Assembly (NCBI RefSeq): GCF_905220365.1
Contig: NC_061138.1
Span: forward strand, 9,501,814 to 9,565,813
Reading direction: 5' to 3'
Source of the DNA: Vanessa cardui
Taxonomy: Eukaryota; Arthropoda; Insecta; Lepidoptera; Nymphalidae
Length of the DNA stretch: 64,000 bases
Shown here: piece after piece, positions 23,524-35,972 of the stretch
Numbering within the stretch: the stretch's first letter is position 1
Layout of the letters: each line of letters starts with the position of its first letter
Translations under genes and position numbers: made by a program
Notes under the pieces: model-generated
The model's database searches: none
The model's input: only the letters and a program-made list of their open reading frames with translations
What the model was told of the DNA's origin: nothing

Positions 23524-23785
23524 GCCATAGACAATTTCTAGTTAATACTCGAATACGTTTTAAATCGGTTACACTATGGATATTTTTATATAGATCGTTT
23601 ATTTACTGAGTTATAACTATGTTTGTAACTTATATTACTGTGATATGATGTTAAATATTATCTTCTTCCTTAATATATAAATTTTCTAAATTAATTTTAT
23701 GCCTTTATTTTCTTATTTAATTTTAGGTTATATAACAAACTATATATTCTTGTAAATAAATAACAATGTCGATGATGTGATGCGA
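23524..23785 (+). other. AT: Probable allatotropin 3' UTR
   Basis: AT-rich sequence from the stop codon to just past the first AATAAA that has a GT-rich stretch behind it. No repeat family is visible. The true end could be further downstream, since other AATAAA-like strings occur up to about 24400. Confidence 0.55.
23755..23760 (+). terminator. Candidate polyadenylation signal AATAAA of allatotropin
   Basis: AATAAA inside TGTAAATAAATAAC, 232 bases after the stop, followed within 10-30 bases by GT-rich GTCGATGATGTGATGCG. This is the first hexamer with a plausible downstream element, but AATAAA is frequent in such AT-rich DNA. Confidence 0.5.
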
Positions 23786-23789
23786 TTAA

Positions 23790-25099
23790 CGTATCGGTTA
23801 GACATTCGGTTTATGGTCGCAATTTTCCGTTCTGCGATCAGAGTCTTAATAAGTTTATAAAGAAATTAAAACTGTTATTTGTCTCAGCGAAAGTGTAAAC
23901 GCATCATAAATTGTCCATTGAAGATTATAGTTAATCCTTGTAACTTTGTAGTTGTTCGTTGTTACATAAACATATAAAAATATCTCTATTTAAAAATCTA
24001 TGTTCTTGAGATTAAAAGCAAATATACGAGATATAAGACTTATACAATATTATTTATTTAATATGTGTAATTATGTTTATTTTCTTTAAACTAAGATATT
24101 ATTTGAGTAACTTCGAATTTTTCCTTTTATTTAAGGGGGAAAGGCTATCCTTGGTGATTTAATTGATTAATAATATTTATTATATTATAGGCTGGGTCAA
24201 TTGACATAATGTAGATCGTAGTTTCATGTAACGCTCTACATACATACATTTATTTAAATTTGTCTAAATAGAGCTTAGGATATATGTGAATTCGTCGTAT
24301 ATGTATTTCTGGGTGCCCGTCTGGACTTAGTTTGTTTATTTAATGCTGTCGAATAACTTAATATTAATAAATTGGGTATCGAAGAAAAGAAAAAGTACTT
24401 TTATTTAATCCCTTACATACAGTAATAATACAAAAATGTTACCTGTTGCTTTCCTCAATAATATAACTTCGTTTCATAAAACTTTATATCGAATAATTAC
24501 AATGTATAAAATAAATTAAATTACAAGCAAAACGATATCATAAATTTATCATTAAATACCAATTATTTAAAAAAATCTTTTGTAAGCTTATTCCTGTTAC
24601 GACTTTTTAAAATTTTAATCTTCTTTTTCTGCTTCTTGATTGGCTCATCGTTTCTCCATTTCACTAAATAAAACTAACCAATAAGCTTGCAGTCTATGCC
24701 ACTTCCGGGATGCTAATTAATCATGATCGTTCTTTATCAACAAATTTATATTTAAGGTCCCTTTTTTCGTATTAAATGCTGCCTTCATTCGGTAAGTGAT
24801 TAATTTGTATGGTGACGGAAAACATTATTCAAATTACCCAATAAACTAACAAGTCATTAGTAAATACTAGTGTCATCGTCATTTAATTAATTCAACAAGT
24901 AACAAAAATATTCATAGCAAAATTTGTGGAAGAACGGAAGGCGAAATAACAAGTAAAACCAATTTATAAGCAAACAAAGTATATATTTAATATAATTAAA
25001 TATTTATTTATAAACACCGATTACAATGAATTCGATACAGAATAATGAAGTTAAATTACATTATTAACGAATGAATACAACAATACGCTAACACCTCAC
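23790..25099. other. Downstream flank of allatotropin, nothing recognised
   Basis: AT-rich. At 24640-24800 a CCAAT pair, TATATTTAAG and CGGTAAGTG stand in promoter-exon order, but no coding follows; I do not call a gene. Confidence 0.45.
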
Positions 25100-25285
25100 C
25101 TCGTTGCCTCCACTGGTGACAGGAGGGCTGGTTCGTTTTTTGCCCATAGGAACGAAATTGCGATTCGACGGGGAAATGCACCTAGCATATATAGCTAGCA
25201 TATATAGCAAGATTTATACAGTAACTAATTTTAGTTCATATTTGTATATATTTAAGCATTTAATGTTATTAATTCTTATGTTAAT
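25100..25285. repeat. Interspersed repeat family I, copy 1
   Basis: CCTCCACTGGTGACAGGAGG, CGATTCGACGGGGAAATGC, and TTCATATTTGTATATATTTA are shared in the same order with 31003-31165. A short duplicated CTAGCATATATAGC lies in the middle. Confidence 0.6.
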
Positions 25286-26606
25286 AAATTGTTACAATAT
25301 GCTCACCATTACCAAATAAACACTTCAGAGCACCGATAGTGCCGTGTTCAACACTGAACCACCTCTGATCTATGGAACTACTTATAACATGTAATTTGAG
25401 TCAATTACACAACCGTGTTATAAGACCGGAACTTGCTTAATAATATTACCTCCCACAAATATGTCATTTTTGTTTACTTTTTAATTAATTATACGTCAAA
25501 AGTAACAGACATTACATGTTGCGCTGCTTGGCTACAGCCCCATCTCTTTATTGAGGCGAAAGAAGGCCTTAATGGAATTATAACAGTCACCAGATAAATT
25601 AATCATTTATTTATTCGACGATTTTTATCATACTATACGTATATAATATAATGGTAATATTACCTAATCGATGATCGTATTGTTCTGCTTTAAATAATTT
25701 ATATCATATGTTTATTACCGTTGAGAGGGACAACTTGACAATATTTAATTGTCAACTTTCTTGGAAAAATTAATAATTTTTTTTTGTTAGCTCCATCCGG
25801 GATTATGCTTCGAGATATATAGCCTAAAATTCTCGCCAACGAGGCCAACAACATTCATCCCATACACACAATCCATATTTATATTATATAAGACAACCGT
25901 GAAATATCTAAACGTAAGAATTAAATAAAACTATAAAGAGAATTGCGAAGGGATTACAACTTTACTCGGAAGCCTTTTAAATATAATTTGCATACAATGT
26001 ACTTTAGGTATTACGAGGAGGTGTTAATGCATCCGGCCCACGTATTCAGACAAACATGTACTGAGGTTACTAAGAAAACCTTTAAAATATCAATCACTAT
26101 TTATTTTTTCGAAAAAACAATAAATTAAGTTTCGTTTATTAATCAGAAGTGTAATGGATTCTCTGTCCGCAATTGAATCTATATTTCATCAAAAAAAAAA
26201 GATTACCAGGCTTTTGTCCGCAACTCCATTCCAATAGTTGAAAATATATGTACTCTAAGTAAATTAAGGAGGCCGTTAGATACATCACGCCATTATCGCT
26301 GAGAGTGGTACTTCGTAACAATACGCAAAATACTGTGACATATAATCTTACTATGTAGGTAATAATTTAGTAGTACCTAATCGTTATTTTGATAAGGATT
26401 TTAAATATAAATTTGAAATAATACATATATAACAATAAATTAAACAAATAAGCGAAATTTTAACAGTTAACACAGCAAACGTAGTGGTTACAGACAAGTC
26501 TTCCTAGATAAATTATCTATCTAATAGTGAAAGCATTATACAAATCGGTCCAATACTTCTTGCGATTAGATTCACACAAACATCAACTTTATAATATCAG
26601 AGTAAA

Positions 26607-26864
26607 AATTGTAAATACCGTTAGATTATAATCTATCTCACGCGTAAGCTATCAAAAGATTGTAAATGTTTATTTAACTTATAATATGATTAACTGAATA
26701 TAATTAAAATGATTATATTTTACGAAGTTTAGTTCGTTTGATTATAATCTACCGTAAAATAATGCGTTAAATTTTAAGCAGTATGTTACGGTCTACAATC
26801 TTTCGATAGTTTACCATCTCGCGAGATAGATTATAATCTATAATAAAATTTCACGTTTACAATT
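26607..26864. mobile_element. Palindromic MITE-like element, about 258 bp
   Basis: Long imperfect inverted repeat: AATTGTAAA at the left end and TTTACAATT at the right. Inside, GATTATAATCTATCTC on the left faces GAGATAGATTATAATC on the right, and CTATCAAAAGATTGTA faces TACAATCTTTCGATAG. No open frame. A transposase relative is not visible. Confidence 0.65.
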
Positions 26865-27598
26865 ATAGCTCGAGTAATGCTTACTTATAACATAATAAAA
26901 TTAAATTATTAAACAGTAAATGTATATTAAAATGGCCGAGAGACGAAATGAAATAAGAAAATGACCCGGTAACACTTGAAAATATTAGAGGAACGCGAAA
27001 TCATTTTGACTTCCTTTGTGTAACTAATAAGGCGGAGGAATGTCTCGAATCCAAATATTGTTTTACCTTTTGTATTCCAGTTATGAGTGTACCTCCAGAG
27101 GCTTTTATTAGATAATTATTATTATTAGCCGTATGCCTGGAGAAGTACCGGAATTGTTTTATTAATTGTCTTATTTTTTAAATAATTCATTAACCTTTCA
27201 AATTCAGTTATGAAGTCACAGCTATGACTATACTAGACCTATAGTTTTATTATTAGTAACCAATATTGGCCATATTAATTTGATGTAATCAAGTTTCTAA
27301 AGGTTGTTGGCATGTTGGCGATGTAAGGAAAAGTTTATATTTCTAATGTGGCCCATTTTTCTTTCCAACTCTATCATTAAAAAAGTATATTATTTCTTGT
27401 TATTCAGCTTCATAACAATTCTAATGAAGAATCGATATCCTTTTATCAATAAAAGCCATTTATGTTAAGCCATTTTTTGTAATTAAACTAAATGGTCGTT
27501 ACATATAGCGACGTGGAACAGTTTTTTCAGAAGGCATTAAAGGCAATACACGAACCGTAGTTTATGATCTATTTAGATAAGATTATTTATATATTTGC

Positions 27599-27654
27599 AT
27601 GTGAGCATTTGGATTTGGACATTCAAGCGAATGTCCAAATCCAATTGCTCGCAT
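27599..27654. repeat. Near-perfect 56-nt hairpin
   Basis: Arms 27603-27623 and 27630-27650 pair in 20 of 21 positions, with loop CAAGCG. Pairing extends three to four bases further out with one G-T. The core is TTTGGACATT / AATGTCCAAA. Confidence 0.8.
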
Positions 27655-27839
27655 TTTGTATAACTAAAAAAATTTTGTCCGTGCAATGTTTTTTTAGATA
27701 AATTATTTATTTTAATATATCCATATTAACGGAATTATATCTATGTTGTTAGTCCGGTTAATTGATAATAAAAAACAAACACGCGTTTGAATTTAACAAA
27801 AAAGGAAAATTTCAGTAGCTTAAGTTACTCCCTATTATA

Positions 27840-27930
27840 TCATTTATCTGCCAGTGAAAGTCCCGTCAAAATCGGTCTAGCCGTTCCAGAGATTAGCCGG
27901 AACAATCAGACAGATAGACCGACAAAAATT
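27840..27930 (+). repeat. Fragment of a common insect retroelement 3' end
   Basis: CCGTCAAAATCGGTCTAGCC, GTTCCAGAGATTAGCCGGAA and CAGACAGATAGACCGACA followed by AAAAATTGTAAAAAA. I recognise the type but not its class. Confidence 0.5.
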
Positions 27931-30077
27931 GTAAAAAAATGATGATTGATAATTGGTATATGTAGGTACCGTGTATATAATATGCATTGAGTAAAAAGGG
28001 CTATTTTAATATTACAAACAGACTCAATTTTATTATATGTAAAGATTTTCAAATTTGACATTTCTAAGGAAATTCGCGGCAAAATATTGTTTTTAATTGA
28101 AGCGAATCGCAAAGGCACGATAAAACATAAATATTTTAAAGTTCAAAATTACGTTGTCTGTAAGAATGACGTTTAATTTCGAACAATTGGAATTTCTTAA
28201 CAATGTTTTAAAACTTTAACAAAAGATTTCTTAATACTCATTCTTTAGACGAAAGGGAAAGGCTTGCCGTTTTGTTAATTTTTTGATACAAATTTTAAAA
28301 TTAATTCAAAATGTTTAGATAAAATCAGTACTATAAATACATTACAAAAACTAAAAATGAATTGTGTTTTTAAAAAACTATTAAAATAAATACTCTACAT
28401 AATTTTCTATTTTGGTTCGATTTTAAACCTAATAATGTTTAAATACAACTATTATTAACGCGGAAAGTCGTGGAATCCTTTGAATAATGACTAAACTTTT
28501 ATTTCTAACTAATCGTAAAAGTAAATTCATGGAACGGTATGAAGGTATGAAAAGACTTATGGTTTTCAAAAGAAATTTTTATAATCTTTTCAATTCTCAA
28601 AAGTAATGTATAATTTCAAATCATTTGCAAAATTCATAGCTTACTAAAATTTTGAAATTTTGGAATTGGATATGAACCAAAAACTCAAAATCTGCAGCCT
28701 TTCATTAGGATTAGATACACGAGGTAGTATCCGTTTAAAAAAAAGTGTTATGTACACTATGGTAAAGCTCAAGCAAAGTATATGTACATAGTTTATTAAT
28801 AATAAATCTTTATCGTTTATCAATTCTACTAGTATCAGCTTTTCACGGTTTACATAAAACGTTTATACAGAAGAACAAAAGCACAAACAATAATTCCAAA
28901 AACACAAACATTAATTCTTGGTTTTTTTTTCGAGGGGCTGGCCTTAGCTTTCTTACCAACCAAAGTTGGATCTTTGCTTCTATAAATTTCAACTTTGTAT
29001 AACATTTAATTATTCTGATGATTAAGAAGTTAATCGCAAGTTATAGACAACGGCGGTTTTAACGATAAGCGGAATAAGCATCCTTTAGGCCCCAAGGATA
29101 AGGCTTTTACTTTCAATTTTAAAATACTAGAAATAATACAATGAAAAAAAAAATAACTTTGTTATTTTGAAAATAGAATAATACTGGCAGGACGTAACAT
29201 TTTAAATGTCAATGACTGGGACATATATAGTATAATGTATAGTACATATACAGTATAATAATAATTTCTCAAATTACTCGGAATATATATGTTAACTATT
29301 TTATGAATACTTTTTTTTTTTTTAATTATTTTTATTTGATTTTACGTATGATTTTTTATCCGTAAACTTGATTAATCTCTATGGTTTTTCTGTTTATATT
29401 TTTACTATAGCATTCACTGAATAATAGCAAACATTCCCAAAATAAATAAATAAATTGATACATTTTTATATAGGTACTTGTTACGTATATATGTATAATA
29501 ATAAACCAAACGTATATAGCGAGTACGATAACTAAATTAATAAGCGAAAAATGAATGCGTTAATGGTAGGTGCCAAAATTTATATGTTGGCACCTTTACG
29601 ATCTCATAAGGACAATAATGACCAGAATAATGGCATAATACTGAGTGTAATTGCGTATAATATGTACTTTATGATTTCAAAGGATTATGCATTATTACGC
29701 ACGACTCTGATTGAGTTTTGGTATAAGCGTTGTTTTGATGACTCCATTTTGGTTTTGCTTTATATTTTTCGAGTTTTGATTGAAGTCATGTTTATTACTG
29801 TTTTAGGTATCCGTAAGAATGATATAATTTTGACAGTAATTATATTTTAGATTACTTTAATAAACAACTAACAGTTACAGTATGTAAGTAAACATATTTC
29901 TATTTTAATGTATTTGTTAAAACCACTTGAAAATAAACTTTACCGAATAAGTTATTTGAATTGTCATTTAAAAAAAATGAAATAAACAGATTTCGAAACA
30001 TAGGTTCTACTCATTATTAGAGGCGAGAACTATTAGTAGTAAGTATTAGCTCTTTTTTATCAAACGCGTGTTAAAGA
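27931..30077. other. AT-rich intergenic DNA, nothing recognised
   Basis: A 99-codon frame at 29551-29850 has no family pattern and strongly AT-driven composition; treated as chance. Confidence 0.5.
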
Positions 30078-30250
30078 TGTATCATCATCATCAGCCCGTT
30101 TTTGTCCACTGCTGGACATAGGCCTCTCCAAGTGCACGCCACTGTGGTCTTTCTCCGGCTACTCGCATCCAGCTCCTGCCTGCCGCCTTGCGTAAATCGT
30201 CACTCCACCGTGCCTGAGGACGTCCTACACTACGTTTGCCGACACGCCGA
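30078..30250 (-). pseudogene. Endonuclease/reverse transcriptase C-terminal fragment
   Basis: On the minus strand the frame reads RSVGRPQARWSDDLRKAAG, RSWMRVA, RPQWRALGEAYVQQWTKTG and stops, followed by an (ATG)n-like 3' tail (CATCATCATCAG on +). It is the C-terminal tail of the same broad class as the RTE-like element at 59873 (shared GRP-RWSDD and W...EAYxxxH/W pattern), but a different family. 5'-truncated. Confidence 0.75.
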
Positions 30251-31002
30251 ATTATTAAATAATTAATTATGATATAAGATAATCAAGAAATATATAATCG
30301 TGTACGCAATAATAAGCCTTGTTTATTGATACTTTTGGTATCGTAATCTTCTAATTTATTTACAGGTAAATGTACTATGGTATAACGCAAATTTTAGCTT
30401 GAAATATTTAAAGATCATCAACATCGTCTACTAATAATTTAGTTACTTGAATATTGTATGCTCCGAAATTTATGGACTGTCTTTCTTGTCCGTGGTATAT
30501 CCTATACTTAGATCCTAGATATTTCTAGCTCTATATTTTGTTATCAAAAGACGTTAAAGTTAGTAATTTTGAAGTCCTCATTAATAAAATACTGTCCGGA
30601 CGAAGCCCATATCGAAGGGTCCGGATATTCCTTAATGGTTTACGGATACTTGAACTTTAAAGGAGTTGTTTACATAGAGACAGGTGTTGTTGTTAAAGGA
30701 GAAACTTTAGGGAGTAATCCATACAAAATTCATGATAGCAAAGTAAACGTATAAACAGTAACACCGATTATGAGATCGGTCTTTTGAATTTATATATAAC
30801 TATAGTTTTCGCCAACGATTTTACTTGCGTGTTGAGGAGGTTTTATACCCTTTTGAAGGGTAAAAGCCTTGCTTCATACCACAGAGCAACAGGCAGACAG
30901 CCAGAGAGACAGATAGAGATACTTTCGCATTTATAAAATTAATATGTAAAATAAAATAAAGTAAAGAACGTAAATAAAAATTAATAATATTAATAATGAT
31001 TG

Positions 31003-31165
31003 CTTCCATTGGTGACAAGAGGGCTATTCGTTTTTAGCCCTGAGGATCGGAATAGCGATTTCACGGGGAAATGCTGCTTAAATTTTTGCCACCGTTCCAC
31101 GCGGTCAAGATTTATACAGCAACTATTTTAATTCATATTTGTATATATTTAAGCACTTAATATTA
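31003..31165. repeat. Interspersed repeat family I, copy 2
   Basis: TTCCATTGGTGACAAGAGGG, GCGATTTCACGGGGAAATGC and TTCATATTTGTATATATTTA. Probably a retroelement 3' end; class unknown. Confidence 0.6.
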
Positions 31166-31613
31166 ACTTAATATTAAAAGTGAATGGTGTTCGGGAAGGC
31201 CTGAGTTATCTTCTATAAAATTCCATGTGTTCTATGCCTTGGACGATCTTAGATTCAAATAGCAACACAATAGTAACAATCTAATATTTAAACAATAAAC
31301 AGACTACAAAAGTCAGTCCCGATAATAAAAGATTCACTGTCGAGATATGTTAATAGTGAATAAACAAAATTAAACTTAACGAAATATTAGCTTATAAAAT
31401 TTCATCATATTAAGAATGACTTCAATGGAAAGGTTGAAATATGAATTCGTTGTAAACATTCGGACTTAAAGTCCCTCGTGAAATAATTTGATGTGCGTGC
31501 GTTCAGGTAGTAACCTTTTTGTTATTAACGCATGACCGTGTACAGTCGTGTTGATTAAAATTATTATAATGTTATATTACTTGCGTAAACTTTGAACTCT
31601 TTAACGATATGTA

Positions 31614-31809
31614 CAGTCAGAGTAAGAGAACCTTCGTCAATTTACAAATTAAATCCTTTATCAAGTCGTAAACTTTTCATACCTTTTGAATCCAGACATC
31701 GAATCATTGCGACTCAATATGTCATTATCAATCGGTAAAGCAGATTATCGCTCATACTGAGCACACGAAAATAGATCTTAAGGTGACGAACTTCTTCTTA
31801 CCCCCACTG
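31614..31809. mobile_element. Tc1/mariner-type MITE (family M1), 196 bp
   Basis: Terminal inverted repeats: left CAGTCAGAGTAAGAGAACC, right (reverse) CAGTGGGGGTAAGAAGAAG, both continuing toward TTCGTCA. TA flanks at 31612-31613 and 31810-31811. No coding capacity. A second copy lies at 57202 in the opposite orientation. Confidence 0.75.
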
Positions 31810-32269
31810 TACCTATTTTGAAATTTCAGGTATGTTCAACTGACCGGAGTGTAGGTAGCAACTGGCTACTTTAATTACCAATATAGTTTATGAATGCGTT
31901 AAATATTCGTTGATATCGTATTTATGTTTGAGGTTCGTGGTTTGTTTGTATTTAGTGTGTGGATGTATCGCGTTCTCGGAAACACATCAGAACTCATTAA
32001 CGTAACCTGGTGTATGCTAATAGTTTCTGCTGAGTGTACTTCAGAATATATTACGATTAATTAACAACGATTATGTAATTTTGACGGCCACAGCACGGGG
32101 GATATGAAGGTGCACCCGTGTAAGTGCAAAAATAAATGCTGTATCTATTTATGGTACCGGATTAATCCAACATGACCGCAAAAAGTTTGATTTCCCTGAA
32201 GTCCCTGATAAGTGAAATATTTATTGAAATAAAAGAGTAAGCAATGCATTTTTTTTAAATATCAATTTA

Positions 32270-32515
32270 ATAAGTGGCACTGATAGCCGATGAGGAACAT
32301 ATTGTGAGGAAGGCCTTGATCATGAATGTTGGTAGATATAGTGTTAGGGGAAGACCAATGAAACGATGGATGGATTTTATGAAAGATTTTATGGCTGGAA
32401 AGAATGTTACTTGTGAGATGACGTCAGATGGCGAAGTATGGAAGAAGAAGAAATGTTGCAAAAGTTTTACAGCTGACGATACACGTGGAAAAATAGCTCC
32501 CCCATCTCTTTGAAT
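32270..32515 (+). pseudogene. Endonuclease/reverse transcriptase C-terminal fragment
   Basis: The open frame reads DEEHIVRKALIMNVGRYSVR, GRPMKRWMDFMKDFMA, EMTSDGEVWKKK, CC, then ADDTRG. RGRPKxRWxD and EMTSDxxxW are usual at the end of RTE/BovB-like reverse transcriptases. A small frameshift or insertion near CCKSFTADD. 5'-truncated. Confidence 0.65.
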
Positions 32516-33366
32516 TTCATACTATGCATGCTGTGTGTTCAAATTTTAAGAAAATACAAACGAGTACCGGTAATACCGGAGAAAAGTAATTGTCTGTCTG
32601 TTTATAGCAGAATAGCTCATAAATAAAACTAGCGTGAATCTCAACCAATGTAAAATTGTCTATTTTATTCTATAATGGATTTCGAGAAATATAATCTTAA
32701 AACATAATATGACACATCTGTCCGCGCGGGTGAAGATAAAATATGGAAATGCAAATACTACGTTGCGCCACCTTGACTTTTCTTTCCACCTGGGAACTAA
32801 ACGGTCGAACGGTTTTATCATTTATATTGTACTATTTCCTCCGATACGTATTACTGTTATTATAATAGTCTGTGCTAATGTTTTTCTTTTTTTAAATGAC
32901 TGTTTTTGTGTTCACTTTGATCAACTTTCCTTTCCGATCCTGATCTGACCATGATAGTCCCACGAACGAATATAACAGTACCGCTGATACGACTGCTCGC
33001 AGAGAATCTTCGCCGATCTCGTGGATTCTCTGAGTTCTTCATAAGACACCTGGATATGCTTGGCATATGTGAACGAAGTAGTTACTGTTAGTTAATATTT
33101 ATTATTAATTTAATATTAAATAGCATTGAAATTCCATATTGTATTTTAACAAATTTCTGTTTCTTTCCTATCAAAATTGCCAGTTTCTTTTTTTTAATTC
33201 AATGAAATGAAACGACTCTAAATATGCATATGACTCAAAAAAGGTATAACTATTATTTCAATAATATTAAAATTAAATTTTTCATAAACAGTAATTACAA
33301 GAACGAAAATATTTATTCCCACACATAATCGGAGCGTGCCACAGAGAGAGAGTAATGATTTAACAA

Positions 33367-33455
33367 TCTATATTAATATTATAAATGTGGAGGTAACTCT
33401 GTATGTCTGTCCCTGAATTTGATGTAATTTGTTATGACGCAAACTTGAACTCAGA
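33367..33455 (+). mobile_element. Lep1-like Helitron (H2), plus, truncated by a SINE
   Basis: TCTATATTAATATTATAAAT to GCAAACTTGAACTC, where the SINE at 33456 begins. Confidence 0.6.
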
Positions 33456-33628
33456 GCCGAGATGGCCCAGATGATTGCGGTTTCAAACCCAGGCAAGCAC
33501 CGCTGATTCATGTGCTTAATTTGTGTTTCCAATTCATCTCGTTCTCAGCGGTGAAGGAAAACATCGTGAGGAAACCTGCATGTGACAAATTTCATAGAAA
33601 TCTGCCACATGTGTATTCCACCAATAAT
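33456..33628 (+). mobile_element. SINE family A, plus, 3'-truncated, inserted into a Helitron-like element
   Basis: Head AGCCGAGATGGCCCAGATGA with the A-box/anticodon-like section deleted, B-box-like GGTTTCAAACCC, body to CACATGTGTATTCCACCAA. It interrupts the Lep1-like copy that starts at 33367, so it is the younger of the two. Confidence 0.75.
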
Positions 33629-34839
33629 ATCCATTCAATAACTTATACAATACAAAACCAAGTTAATGCGCCGTGAAAAATCTTTATAATATGACATGGG
33701 TTTACAGGTAGACACAGATTTGGGTCACATACAGATTCAGTTATTTAATTAAATATAGTACATACGAGTATTTCTGAATAATTAAGTAATGTTTCTTTGA
33801 GACCTTTTGATACCTCATTAAGACTAAAGCACTAAGTCCATAATAGCCTTGAAGTAGCCTGGGTTAAGCCAGGCGTAGAAATTAAGGGATTATGGAGGAA
33901 ATCCGCGGGGAAAAACTATACCTACTCAGTTGCTATCAAGGCTTAGCTTATCTTGGCATTATTGAAAATTATCAAAAATATTATCGCGGATAAAACCCAA
34001 AATAATATATTTACTTTACTACTGTTTACTCAATTCCAATCATAAAAAGTAAAATAAACAACATTTGACGGCAATTTGACACGATATAATTCATCGAGAA
34101 CTTGATTAATCTACGGTTTTCAGTATAGATTTGTGATAAAATGGCGATTTGAATGTCGGCAAACCTGTAATAGGAATGTTGATAATGATATAAATAAAGA
34201 TATATTAATTCTAGACTCTTAGTAGTGCATAATTTAGTTAGATTTATCAGCAAATCGCAAAAATAGGTAAATATAACGTTTGTTTAGCTTTTTTCCTTCT
34301 TCCATTAGAATAGGAGTCGGGTTCACAGTACTGATTGTAAAAAAGCGTACAACATTCGGAAACGGATTTAGTCGTTTAATAATAAATACAATTAATGATA
34401 TTAAAAAATAGATAAATTCTCTGTGATAAATGAATTTCGATTTTCATATTAGAATTTCACATTTAAACTATTCACACACTTCCATTTATCCTAAACGTGA
34501 CTCTAGTTCCATGAGTGAACGCTGTGAAGTACGAACAGTTCACTTTATAAAGGATAATAAACATTCAAAATATTATGTCAGGAGTTTGCCTGCGAGGATG
34601 AATCATGTGGAGTTATATTTTATTTAGTTCTTCTTTGAGAACGATACTCGAATACACCCACGGCGACGTGTGCGTTAGAGGCACGAGTTTTGGAATTAGT
34701 TCACTATGAGAATGCAGACATGCGTCATATTAGTACTCAAAATAATTTATGAGATTTGCTAAATTACCGAACCTTCGTTTTGCAACAATGGTAAAAAAAA
34801 TATCAGAGAATTTAAAAAAAACAATTGACATCCACAGCA

Positions 34840-35010
34840 CAAATTGTAATAAGATATTATTTGTCTCACAACACCACACTGTTGGACTAAGTTTCGCCGG
34901 CGATTTTGCCGAATAGATACGATTTGGAAATCTTCAAGAGAAGAGAGTATATATTCATTTCTTAAAGGTCGGCAACGCACCTGCAAGCCCCTCGGTGATT
35001 ATAATATATC
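34840..35010 (+). pseudogene. Non-LTR retrotransposon C-terminal fragment, diverged
   Basis: The DNA parallels 53325-53470: CCGGCGATTTTGCCGAATAG, CTTCAAGAGAAGAGAGTATA and AAGGTCGGCAACGCACCTGC. Frame broken. Confidence 0.55.
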
Positions 35011-35082
35011 TTTTGCAGTCAACTGTTCTTTATACTTGGATTGGGGGACTTAACTGTAATAGGTCAGTAGGACCACAACAAG

Positions 35083-35327
35083 TATAGACTGTAAATTTCC
35101 CACTGCTGTGCTGAGGCCTTCTCTCCCTTTGAGGAGAATTTTAGGAGTAAATTCTAAGCTGCTCGAATGCGGATCGGTGAATTCACAGGTGGCAGAATTT
35201 CGTTAAAATTATACACATTTAGGTTTTCAAGATTCAAGAAGTTTTCCTTCAGTGGTTCTTGTTTGGATTAGAACCCGCAATCATCGGTCAAGATGCTTTA
35301 TAAGCATTGGGTCATCTCGGCCGACAC
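35083..35327 (-). mobile_element. SINE family A, minus, diverged
   Basis: ACTGTAAATTTCCCACTGCT to GGTCATCTCGGC; middle CAGAATTTCGTTAAAATTAT; several short gaps. Confidence 0.72.
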
Positions 35328-35776
35328 ACGAAACGCGAATAAGATGATTTAATTTATGTAAATTATTTCTTATTCGTTTTGACGAATCAATTTACTCATT
35401 TAGTTTTTATTTGAGTATATTTAAATATTTTAGTGCAGATAGTGTGATAAATACTATCTAAATTGTAATGTAGAAAGCCGAGTGCCTTTTCGTGTTGAGT
35501 TAACCGTTGGCATATATCGCGCTTTGAGCGCGGCACGAAAGTCTGACGAATCGCTTCATTTATTTACCTTTCCACATGACCACGGAGCGTTTTATTAAAT
35601 TTATTCAAATTTCAAAAATGAAATTTTATTTATAAAATAAGTTATAATGCAAATGTGTGACTGTGTTCATTCGAGACATCGCCTTCGAAGAGGAATAATA
35701 CTATGTATCAAAATATTGTGCTCACATTTAAAATACACATGCTTAATTTTACTTAAAAATCTTTGTTATAATGTTA

Positions 35777-35972
35777 TCTATATTAATATTATAAATGCGA
35801 AAGTGACTTTGTCTGTCCGTATGTGTGTCGCTATTTCACGACCAAACTCCTGAAGCGAATTTGATGAAATTTGATATGAAGCAAACTTGAAATCCATGAA
35901 AGGACATTGGCTGCTTTTTTGTCTAACACATGACAACACCATAAAACGAGAGAAGCTGCGGGCGACTACTAG
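35777..35972 (+). mobile_element. Lep1-like Helitron (H2), plus, complete
   Basis: TCTATATTAATATTATAAAT start, GTCTGTCCGTATGTGTGTCG, and end GCTGCGGGCGACTACTAG. About 196 bp with TC and CTAG termini. Confidence 0.7.

Noticed and set aside
24640..24800. CCAAT pair, TATA-like string and splice donor in promoter-like order
   Set aside because: No coding sequence or matching acceptor could be tied to it; such short motifs are common in AT-rich DNA.
29551..29850. 99-codon open frame on +
   Set aside because: Rich in Ile, Leu and Tyr as expected from AT-rich chance sequence; no signal, motif or repeat structure to support it.
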